A DNA stretch of 64,000 nt from Zeugodacus cucurbitae (taxonomy: Eukaryota > Arthropoda > Insecta > Diptera > Tephritidae): the NCBI RefSeq assembly GCF_028554725.1, contig NC_071671.1, positions 13,949,501 to 14,013,500 on the forward strand, written 5' to 3'. The notes beneath the pieces were generated by a model. The model did not search any database and was not told the origin of the DNA. It saw only the letters and a list, made by a program, of their open reading frames with translations. How positions within the stretch are numbered: position 1 is the first letter of the stretch; each line of letters starts with the position of its first letter. This document shows positions 12,401 to 24,400 of the stretch, piece by piece. A program made the position numbers and the translations under genes.

Positions 12401-15400
12401 GTGATCTGTCAAATACTAATGCATGAAAATCCTAACCTCAAAAAAATCACCCGTTATTACAAACAAATGGCAAAAATTTGTATTTTCTGCACAAAAAACC
12501 GAAGCCCGTCACATAAGCCCATCAAAAAACGGCATTTCTTATTTTAAATTTTATTTATTTATTTTTGAAAAGTCATATTGCAAAAATATTTTGAAAAGCT
12601 TTTATATATAAACTCTCTCTTAGGTGTCTTACCTATTTTTAGCTGTGTTTAGTGAAATACCACGAAAAAAGCTGATATTGTTACTAGCAAAATACTACAT
12701 TGCTCACATGGTAGTGACAGACATCTGGTATTAGTGCGAAAAATAGTATTGTTACTACATGTGTGTCTCGAGTATTACTTGATAAACGTTTTAACAAATT
12801 GTTTGTATTTTGTCTGCACAGATGTAGATGTTATATGTATGCAAACTCCACCTTGACTGTACCTTAATAATTAAACAATACTGTTTCCATGTATGCTAAG
12901 AATTTTTAAGCATTAAATCGCAAACCCGTAAATCTTATAACACTAGACTGCTTTTTAAGCAGTTGTATTTCATATTAGATTTCGTGAAAGCTCTTACATA
13001 TTTAAAGCTATCACGAAAATGTATCGTTTATTACACAAAAACCAGTGAACTTGTGCAATCTTTGTAACTTCTAGATATGACTTGCTTTCTTGTAAATAAG
13101 TTCTTTATTGTAATTAGTAATTTTGTAAGCCTTTACAGCTTTCACTTCATATCGTTAATTTGGAATATCGTAATATGATCAAACAAAAAAGCTCTAAAGC
13201 TTACAATACATTAAAACTGCATACATATTTAACAGAAAAAATAAAAATATATTTAAAATCAACAAATAAAATAATTTTGAACATCGCAGGATTGAATTCG
13301 AAGAATAGTTATTGAATTATGGAATCTTATACTTGAGCTTTTCAAGAGCTTTTAAAACAATTTAGCATCGGCAATAAAATTTGAAAGCTAACAGAAAATT
13401 AAAAACTCAATAAGTTGCTACTATAAATTACAGTACTCAACAGAAATAATCTAATCTCATTTGTATAATTTCCTAGCATCTAAAGCCGCACAAAAAAGTA
13501 ATACTTTGCAATAACGACAGTAGTATTTTCGACGAAGTATTATCGTACAAATGAATTGTGTGTTTTTCTCATACCGATAATGCCGTGTGACATATTGCAC
13601 TTAATTTGGAACGCAGAGCGCATCCCAAAGCACAGTAATGAAATAGATGAAAAGTTTATTGACGCCATGAAAATTTACGCTGAAAAATACGTGCGACCTC
13701 AATGAAGTGACAAAAAAAAAGAAATCGGTGCATTATACATAGCTGAGCAACTTAAACGCGTGCATTTCTTACGCACGCAGTATGGCGCTAAACTTTTATT
13801 GCACACTTGCAACTTTCACGCTGTTTAAACAGATGCTCGGAAGAGGAAATGAAAATACTTGGAAATTGTTGAGCAAGAAAGGTGTAAAGTTGAGTGAGAG
13901 GGAGCGGTAGTTGCTGCGCCATATTTGCGCAAAAAATCAAGCACACCTTCAGCAGTCGCACAGGAAAATTCATTTTTAGTTGTTTGACTAACCATCTGCA
14001 GTTTGAGATTTTTTTTGTGTGTGTGGTGCGAAACTTGCAATTTTCTGAGCTTGTGGCAGTTGCCAAATTTTTTCACCAAAAAGACACGAGCTGCAATATT
14101 GGCAAGCAATGACACTCTACATCACGTATTTCTCCCACAATCGCTACACCAGCTCGCACTTTGCTGCTCTCTACGAAAATTTTAGTTTCTGTTTATTTTT
14201 CCAGCCACATTTTCGTTGTTGACTCTTACTTTTTTTACTGGCGGGGCACTTGCACAAATATTATACTTGAGTGCACACTTCATATATGTGTGTTTGTTCA
14301 CCTGTAGTTTTGGTCGGCATGTCTTGTAAGTATGTTCGCTCTCGTTTGCCTAACGCCAACATCCTTGGCTGGCATAATAATGTTTTCTTTTGCGTATGCC
14401 GCATTCGGTATGCAAACTCACGCTGCCTAGCTAGTTGGTGCTTTATAACATCCTTCGACAACTTCAATATCTCCACTTTCACTCACCCTCTTCATACTGT
14501 TTCTGCAATTTTCTGTTAGCACTTCTTCACTCTTCTCTACCACTTCCTTGCAGTTGTGAATTGTCTTTTTTAGTATTTTAGCGCTGACATTTAACCCCTG
14601 CAAGCTTTAATATTGAGCACTAAATGAAATGTCCTTGAAGGTGACGAAGTTAAACGATTTAGTAAAAGGATAAATTGTGTGCTTTCTAAGCTTGAGATTA
14701 CAAGAAATGTAATCATTTTATTGGCTTTAAACCTTTTTGCAACTTTTTGGAAAGTATATAAATGTTTTCTAGAATTTTCTCCAGAAACACCCTAAAGCTT
14801 TTGAGCAGTTTAAGACGTTCTAATATCATTTGCTTTTACTTGACACTAAAAAATACTATTAGAGCATTTAAAGCTCTAGTTTTTTCTATTTCTATAGAAA
14901 AATATTAAAAGAACAATGATTTTGTCGGTTTGAGTAGCTTTCATGTACGCCGTGAAAGCTTTAAAGCTTTTTATATTTTTATTTTGAAGTATTATACTTT
15001 AATTCAATTCCGTTACAATGCTTAGATCAGTCCTAGCAAATAGATTTCGTATTTCAAACAGCGAGCTTTCTCTTTTAATATATTTAACAAATATTTAGAA
15101 TTTTTCGAAAATTTTTAAACATATACTAAAAATGAGTATAAATGATTAGCACAGAGAGTAAAGGACCTTTAGATTACTTACAGCATATTTTTAGGCGCTT
15201 TGAGAGCATATATGGTTTGCGAACCACCCTGTACACCTCTTATTTTTTCTTACTTTTTTGCCGTCTATTATATGTGCTTTTTTGGTTTTCCTGGCTCGTT
15301 TTATTATTGTCTGTATAACACAAGCAAACAAGAACGTGACTTACATGCCTAAACGGGGGGCGTCTTAAGCGTTCGTTCATACGTATGAACGTACATGTCG

Positions 15401-18400
15401 CGACATATGAGCTTTTTTTTGCGCCCGTATGCACGCTCCAGCATGTGCTGAATATTTGTTATGCATGACGGCACAAAAAATTGCTACCATGTAATTTAGC
15501 AACTTTTCTAAGCATACTTTAAGGGTAATTTCGAAAATCATTAAGAAACCACTTAATGCAAATTGCGAGTTCATTCATAAAAGTGAGGCTTATGCTGCAC
15601 GAATTTGCATTTTCAAGCTTGACAGATGAGTGTGCAGAACTTTTTATTGTCGCCTCTACGAGTACACATTTCAGCGCGCACAAAAGTAGGCTAACTAGCA
15701 TTCAAATTACATGAGGCTTAATATGCGAACATTTAATTTAGCGGATTTTGCATGAGCCCGACGTTGTGATTACGTGCTTACATACACGAGTGTATGTATT
15801 TGGTTTTTGTAAAGCTGTGGCACTGTTGCTTGCTGTAAGACTTGAAGTATACATTGGGGCGCATGACTGTAGACATTTCGTGAGCTACTTTTTCTGCGAA
15901 CTTTGCATATTTTTAGGCAACTCATGTTAATAAAATGAATTATAAACAGGAAATTTAGAATGACTTTAATTTTGAAATATCTCTCTTGTTGACAGTTTAA
16001 GAAAGCTCGCGGACAAAGTATTTATGCTAATATTTTTGCTCGTAAATCAAATTTTTATTAAAACTTTATAAAGTAATATATCATTACGGCGTGTTTGAAA
16101 TAAATAAGAAATTTTTTATGAGTGCCTAAACATATATATATACATTAGTACATAAAATAACAGTATATTGGTTGATTGTCGTTAGTGCTATCCTTAATTG
16201 TTGAAATAGCATTTTTAGGTCTTATGGCATTTTAAGGTCTGAACGTCTCAAAATATTGACCCCTAAGGAACCTTTAAGTTTTAAGACAGTAAAAAGACAC
16301 AATCAAAATCAAAATATGTTTCCCCTCTCATTGGAGTAATTTCATCATCGATTCCTGCGCCAGAAATCATAATCGCGTCCAATCGGTAATAAAAATTGTT
16401 GGCCTATTGATTTAGAAACGAGAGACTCTGAAAATAATGTATCTACATTTTTTTTTTAACCACCCTAATGTAAAACAAACGTAGGTAGCTCCAGAGTGCT
16501 TTCGATTTAAACTTTCTCTTCGCACACGGTAGAGGAAGGTAGATAAGAAGCTGTAGAATAAAACGAAGAATAAATGCGAGCGACAAGAAATTACTGAAGT
16601 TGACAAGAGAATAATAATGAAATCACAAAGCACTCAAAGAAAGTTACGAAAATATTTATTTTTATAATTTTCATTTTAAAATTATTCCCTGTTTTCCAGA
16701 CATCAACGTCACACTTTTATTTTATATTTATTAATTGTATTTATGTATGAAAGATAAACTTCAAGTGAAATAGAAATCATGTAAATTTTAACATAGAAAT
16801 CGACTTTCATATTTGCAAAACAGTTTGATGATAGAAGAATTATAAAGAGTTGTTTCGTTTAAAAAAGTAAGTTTTATTGTTCAAAGCTTTAAGCTCTCCA
16901 GCAGCTTTTAAAGCTCTTTCAGGATGAATTACAGATTATTGTACAGTAAAATATAGTTCGAATAAATCTATGGAAACTCATCTTTCTATTAAATAATCTA
17001 AAATTCATCCTGAAAGAGCTTTAAAAGCTGCTTGCGAGCTTAAAGCATTTGAAAATTAAAGCTCTATAGATCAGTGTGATATAATTTTAAATATATAGTT
17101 TATAATACATTATTTTTGATGACAAACTAGTTCGCTAAAAAAATATTCTTTAAGAAATGAACTAATCATAATCCACTTGTTAAAAACTACACTTTCTGAA
17201 AGTGAAAGTGAAGTGCTCCGAAAAACACCAGTCTAGTATCAGTTACATTGCATATGAATTAAGTGACAAACTCTATCAAAAGACCTTGAAAATATGACAT
17301 ATAACTCAGTATGCGTATAAAATATGCCACTGCATTCCTTTTTATTGTTGTAAGACTACCCTCCCACGTCTTTGGTATCTTACAATATGCTAGCACAAAA
17401 GAATACCCCCATAGCTTTATTAAACATTTTCACTCATTCTCTTCACTTTTTCGCTCGTTATCCGCACAGCTCATTTGCAATTACTTTGTCGTTTCAGTTT
17501 GTTTTCTTCATTTTTTTTTTACATTTACCTTTGATGAAGACAAAATGACGGTTTGACGATAATTTTCTTTTTCCCTTTTCGATTTTCATTTTTCTACGCC
17601 GTACACCGTTGCTTTTGTATGACAAGCTATGGTAGCACGCGTAACCCCCCAACAATTGTGTGTAATTAATTTTTTTCGGCAGGCGTCAAGCGAAAAAAGG
17701 GTTCGACGGATGATAAAGAGTTTGTAAAGGATCATATGGGGCTCAAAACAGAATGGACAATTAAAGCGGTAACAAATTAAAAATGGTGTAAAGTTTGGGA
17801 TTAAAGCAATTTACATGTATACTTATGCTTAAATAGATACAAATTGTAAAGGTATTAAGATAACAGTAAAAATATATTATCAAAGGTATTGTAGTTCTAT
17901 AGCAGTTAATGTAGTTTTAAATGTAATTCTGTAGATCGATTCTTAGTATTTAACTTGCTTCAATAGTATTATTGTTTAAGGTGTTAGTGGGGTCTCAAAA
18001 TTTCAAAAATATAATTTTTTTTCTTATTAAATAGTGCAATATATGAATTTAAAATACCCCAGAAATATCATCAATCCGAGTAATATTCTAAGGGATACAC
18101 CCTTTGGAAGTTCCGCCCATCAGGCCACATCAGTACGAATGTAAAATTTTAAACGCATTTATCTTTAAACTCAATTTTTCAAGTCGGTGGACACGATATC
18201 TCAAAAAGTTATGAAGCGATTTTTGATCAAACTTTGCACACGTCTTTGGAATAATATTATCTAGTTAATGAATTTTTGTATCTTTATTACAACTATTTTT
18301 TCAATCCAATATATGCCGAAAATTTGACTAAAAAAGTTAATATTTTGGTTTAAATTCTGTTAAAAATTCAAATTCCAATATTTTCTTTTTTACTTCGTTC

Positions 18401-21400
18401 ATTAACTATCTATTATTTATCCATGTACTATCGACATATTTTTGGTTTATTGTTTTAAGATGAACCAATCATGAGTAATCTATGATGTCCACCGCCAACG
18501 GCTGAGTTTTCGGAATTAAAAAAAAAAATCACAAAATAATATATTAAAAAAAAAATGAAATTTCCCTTGTTTTTAGCCTCTGAAACCCACCTAATAACGT
18601 TTTTAGATAGTCAAATTAATTGATCAATCAAAATTTTTATTGAGATACTCATTTTTTGCTTTTTATACTGCCGGGTACTCGATAACCGATCAGTTTATAC
18701 ATTTTTGTTTTCGCTTTTCATAAGAAGTTGGTAAGTTTCATCAGTGAATTGATATTTTTAGCAGCGACAGCTACCGTAGCTTTTTTTATCAAAAAATTCA
18801 GCCAATCGCAGATTAAGAACATATAGCGTACGCCTTTGTCGCAGAGTTGCATTTGATTTTCAAGTCGATTAAAATTCAATTATCAATAAATGTAGATTTT
18901 ATTTTGTATGGTAAATTGAGCTTAATGAGAGTTTTAATAGAGCAGAGGCTGGTTAATTGATCAATTAGTTCCTGTGTAAAAAGCTGTAACCCCTAAAAAC
19001 CGATAGATCAATTTCGAGTCTTACGAAATTTAAAAAATTCTATCAAGAACTAAATTTTGGTCTTAAAAACATTTAAAAATTTCTTTCCATATTTCTTTTG
19101 CGAAAGTTTTGTGAGCTTTTTAGTAATAAATTTCAAAAAAATTGTTCTCAAGAGCAGCCCTTTCTGCTGCATTTTACCGTTTCACGGTAACACTCGCCAT
19201 TCAGGTTTTTTCCTTTGCTTCACCAGCACTTTAATTAGCGTCAAATTCAAACTCAATTCACATTTTGCCACTCAAGGAGAGTGAAAAGTTTTAATGGTCG
19301 ACTGCATACACACTAACCTATTTCAGCGCGCCAAATACCCCGGCTGGCGGTAGAGCCACTTAAAATGCCGCGAGTTTATAAACATAAAGTGAATTGGAAA
19401 AGCTTGAAGTAAATGAAAACCGAAAATGGAAAAAACAATCTTTTTATGTGGATGCTTTCGAGGCCAATTGGGAATTTTAACCCAAATTTTCACTTTACTG
19501 CCAATAAGCAATTGCACTTTGCTATTTCATTAAGTGGAGCGGGCATTCCAACTGTTTCTCGTATAAGAGCACACACACACATAGAAAAAGTAATATTGTG
19601 AAGGAAATTCGAGCATTTCGAATTGAAGCGCAATAAAATTTTATTGAAGAAATCGTAGAAACTTCGATTTGAGGGAATTGCGCATTTGCGAAGCAGATAA
19701 GAATGTCTGTGTGATAAAATAAAAGGATGCTCGACGTTGGGTTGCAGGTGGAGAGTATGCATACATAAAAATATTTTATCTCTTTGAAGCTTAGTTGTGC
19801 GTCACAGCTGTGCAAATGTTTGGTCCTTTTCTTAACGCAGTGGCATATCTGAATATATGTATATATGTATAACAGTATCTGAATATATGCATGTATATTA
19901 GTATTTCGGCAGGTCATTGCCCTGAGCTTTGCTCTTTCGTATGCCAAGTGTGTCTCTTAAAGGGCTGTTCTTATCGATTTTATATGTCGGACAATTTTTG
20001 TTATTCTTTGTTATTGCCTTATTGCTATAGTTATTGTTGGCAATAGTTGGGGCGTTAATAGCTTGTGATGTGTATGGAATACTATATTAAGAGAAGTTGA
20101 TGTGATTTGATGTTATTGTTTTATGTAGAAGAAGAGAAAAGAAACTGTATATCAGAAATAAAGCTAATGGGAGTATTATTTCATGAAAGTGGAATAATAC
20201 AAACTTGCTACGAATAGGCAATGGATTATTAACATAAGTTCTCTACTTTTATGGTTCAATTATAGTTCAAACTGTTTCCAAATGCAGTAATTTCTGGCTC
20301 AAATTATGTATTACTTCACAAATGTTGTTCTTGATTACCGCTTTGTCTGATATATGAAATATGTCTGTAGCAATCCTGTGCTCCTGCAAACGAGCTCAAG
20401 GTTCTCAGTACTACAAATGCTGTTATTAGATTTATTACGATCTGCCAGGAAAGCATTAATACAAATTCTTTTAGATTTATGAAACGATTATCAAACAGAA
20501 TGTTCTTTTCGCACAGGAGTTAATTGTTCAATTAACCGGCCGTTGCCCGATTAAATCGCTGATTTAGAACGATTTACCGTACAAAAGAAAATCTTATTTG
20601 ACTACATTAATTTTTAATCGAATACAAATCGAGTTGAAACTGGAATGCAACTCTGCGGGTTGTTGTCCACGCTGGAAATTTGGATTGGTTTTATTGATAA
20701 AACAGCACTATGTAACTCTACGGTAGATGTTGCTGTTGGAAATAATGGCTGCGGTTATTGATAAAATAGCAATCAGCTGATGAAAGTTACCAACTTGTTA
20801 TGAACAGCAAACAAATTTATGACAGCTGATCGCTAATCTAGTAGCCTACGAGTAGTAACGTGAGAATATTAGAAAATTTTCTGTGGAGAAAATTAGAAGT
20901 CATTAGGAAAAGGTGCGTGGTAACTATCATAAACCCCGTGGTTTTCAATTTTTATTATCTCTGAAAGCATTTTTAATAGAATACTGAGGAATAATATGAA
21001 AATAAATTTTGATAAAATTACAACCATTTAAATTTGAAGTATTCTCGAGAGGAAAAAGTAAATGATAATAGAAAAAAGTTGTGGGAAATCCCACATTTCA
21101 AATTATAGCATATGAATTTTTCATATATTATAGCTCTATCGATTTGTATCACTATGTGAATAAATCAAAATATTTATAGAAACTCCAATATAGCACTTAA
21201 AGCACATTGTACATATGCTTGCAAAGCACAAAAATATTGTAAATACCCTAAATATTGGCAAATAGAGTATGATTGTATCGCACATTGACTGATTGTCTAT
21301 TATGTTTGTCCTAAACAAACATTTAGCAAGCAATTCATCAATGTGCTATACATGCATAACTATTTATTTATGCATGAAGGTACTACATTGATATATATGG

Positions 21401-24400
21401 GTAAATATAACGCCAATAATAATAAAACTAGAATGGCAATCATAAATAACTCAGCGGGTTGTCTGTACATACGTAATTTGTAAGAGTGTGTGCGAAGTAA
21501 TAACAAAAAGTTTATGCAAATATTGATTGGAGGCAGGCAGGTAGGTGTTTTTACAAGCTATGAGCAATACATATACAGGTAGCCTAGCGAAAATTATGGG
21601 AATATTGTAAATAAATGTCTGTATGTAAATATTGATTTAATGTGATTAATACGTATTGAGACAAAATGCATTAAATGCTATCAGCTGAGAGTAACTCATA
21701 TGTTCACTCCACTTTAATAGCTCATTACAAATTTAAGCTGTTATTATGTTGGAATTTTTATTTATAGGAAAAAATGTGAGTTAAGAGTAAAAAATAAGAG
21801 TAGTAAACTGAGCGCCACTTGACGCGGAAAACTCAATCAGAAAGTAGTTTTTTTACTCAATGTAAATGTATATCTTTTCACTCAATTATTACACAAATTA
21901 TTTTGAAAACCGCCGCTTTTTGTTCTCAAGACTTCAGATAGAACAAGAATGGTAGTACATAAGAATGGTGTTCTAGTTTTAAAATTCAAATATTTTCTAA
22001 GCAATTTTGAAAGGAACACTCAGAAAATGGAACTAAAGATTGGAAAATTTCAGACATCTTTAAGTTTTAAGCAGCTTTTTGGGATATTTTGTGATACATT
22101 TTGCAGCATATAAAATTTAAAATAATATTTTATTTCAATTTCGCTTCTGCTAGAAAATAAACTCAAAAATATCACTCTCACTATTTTTCGTTTGAATTAT
22201 CCCCTTAGAAGACTGAACTCAAATTTTCTATCGGTACCAATACATACATACATACATACAAACGTACACGCTAAGCTATTTACATTTAGAATAAATACAA
22301 CTTGCTTAGCTAATCAGTGTTTGGGGTGAAACAATAAATGTTGACACTCGGCGACGTTGGCGATATGACATTATCAGCGAGAATAAATGAAGAAGCTGTC
22401 TGTGTGCTCTATATATTTGAATACTCTATATACCCACGTATGAGCTCACAAGTGACATAAAGATAATTATAGAGGCTAGGGTAAAGACTTAGTAGCAGAC
22501 AAAATGTAAAAATTGCTACAGGCAAAACAACTTAATGAAAAAGTGTTTAAGAATATGAGGTACATGTGAGTATCTATATAGAAATAATTTTCATATTTGC
22601 TTAATTAAGCATGTAAACATTTAAATGCTCACTCAAGTGTAAGCATGGTGGAAATTTATCAAATAAAAACTAGTAATTTATGCAAATTATCACTTCCTAT
22701 TTCAATTTGTTTTGTTATATAAACCTGTTTTCTTTAAAGAGTTTGTAAAAAATATATGAAATGAAAGAAATCTCTTAAACAGTCTTAAAAACTCATCGAC
22801 TCGAATGTGGAATGCCTGTGGAGTTTATAAAAAAAATATATGAAATGAATGGAATCTCTTTAACAGTCTTTAAAACTCATCGACTCTGATGAGGAATGCC
22901 CGCAGTATTTTTTAAGTTATTATTTTAGACATTTTCTTACTATTTATTTAATTGATCTATTATTTTTTTTTCTCACTCTTCTATTTTTTTATAATTTTAC
23001 TAGCACACCCGGCCACACGTTGTTGTGGCTAAGGTATATATTAAATTAAGTTGGTCCAATCTTGGCGTTGGCGACCATTACTCGAGGTCGATTTATGTTA
23101 CGCAGCATGATGACAACTCACACTACTTTTAATTGCAAAGTGAGTGGTCATAGTACAGGCAATTTCAAATAGTTTGGGATAATTGACTACGTCATCCTGG
23201 TTTGTAGCTGTGTCAACTCTCCTGGACCGAAATTCTAAATTGTCGCATTAAGATCATCGATGTCTTTGTTTTTTTTTTTTACCACCAATATAGGTCATTC
23301 AATCAGTCATTTTGGTTATGGTTCATGTCAGGAAAACTTCTCTTTCAAGTCAATGAAGTGACAAAAATTTGTTGGAAATGCTATTAATCCATCGAGATGT
23401 CAACTGCGACCCTACCATTTCCAACTGCTTCTACAATCGCAATTTGATATTGTTGCAAAAACACTCATATGTTTGTTGTTAATTGGCGATTCTTTATGTG
23501 TCGCCACAAATTAAATGACTTTAAGCATGCGATTAGCCCGTCAGTAACAGTTGATCCAAGAATAGTTGGAAAAGTCTGGCGTAAATCAACTGTTAACAGA
23601 ATCCTGGCTCCACCAAAAACGTTTATCGACAATCAAGATCTGTGCAGTACCTCCAGCGACTTCTTGAATATTTGGAAAATCCTTGTTATAGCGCTATTTT
23701 TGGCGATTTTGCCGACTGGTGTTTCGTTCATTTGCAATTTAGGAGTATTTTCAAGGACGAATGTGCCGTTTGTTTGCCTACTAACAGGTGCCTATTCCCG
23801 TTAACCTTGGAAACCTTGGAACCTTGGTGAAAATTAGTGAAATTGGTTCTGGAATTACATCAGCACTCATATACTATATATGATGATTTTCTATTGGACT
23901 TTATGCCGAATATTGTGTGTTATCTTAATAAAATTACATCAATAAATTGCGAGAGTGTAAAATGTTCGGTTGGACGTGAACTTAGCCTTTCCTTATTTTT
24001 ACAAATTGTTTTGGGCTATCGACACAACCTTATACAATTGAACAATAACAAAAATATTTTAACAAAGCTGTCATTGTTCCTTCAAAATATTATTCTTTTG
24101 TTTTCTCTTTTTATATTTTTCTTGTCAATTCAAATAAAATTCTCTTATTGATATCTTCCTCGCAATTTTTTCCATATTTACTCACTTTCTAATCTTTTTC
24201 TGGCCTTCCATGAATATTTCAAGACTAAAATTAGCCAGATCGGTTTGAACTTCAACAACCAATAACTTCCCGATTTTAGAAAATTTTTAATTTTCTTCGC
24301 GGAAAGTTAAAAAAATTTAAGGGTGGACCACCCTTAACATTTAGGAGGATGAAAAATAGATGTTGTCCGATTCTCCACCCTAGCCGATATGCACGCTAAG

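Larger units (their letters stand above)
11375..12772. mobile_element. TA-flanked MITE, split by a mariner insertion
   Basis: Terminal inverted repeats of 21 bp, CCCGAGACACACATGTGGTAA at 11375-11395 and, at 12752-12772, the reverse complement of CTCGAGACACACATGTAGTAA. They differ at two positions and are flanked by TA at 11373-11374 and 12773-12774. Without the 887-bp mariner inside, about 510 bp of AT-rich sequence remains with no coding capacity. TA duplication and short terminal repeats suggest a Tc1/mariner-type non-autonomous element. Confidence 0.75.

Noticed and set aside
19522..19947. 141-codon minus-strand ORF
   Set aside because: Rich in Tyr/Ile/Cys from TATA and CATA runs, overlaps other ORFs in different frames, no motif.
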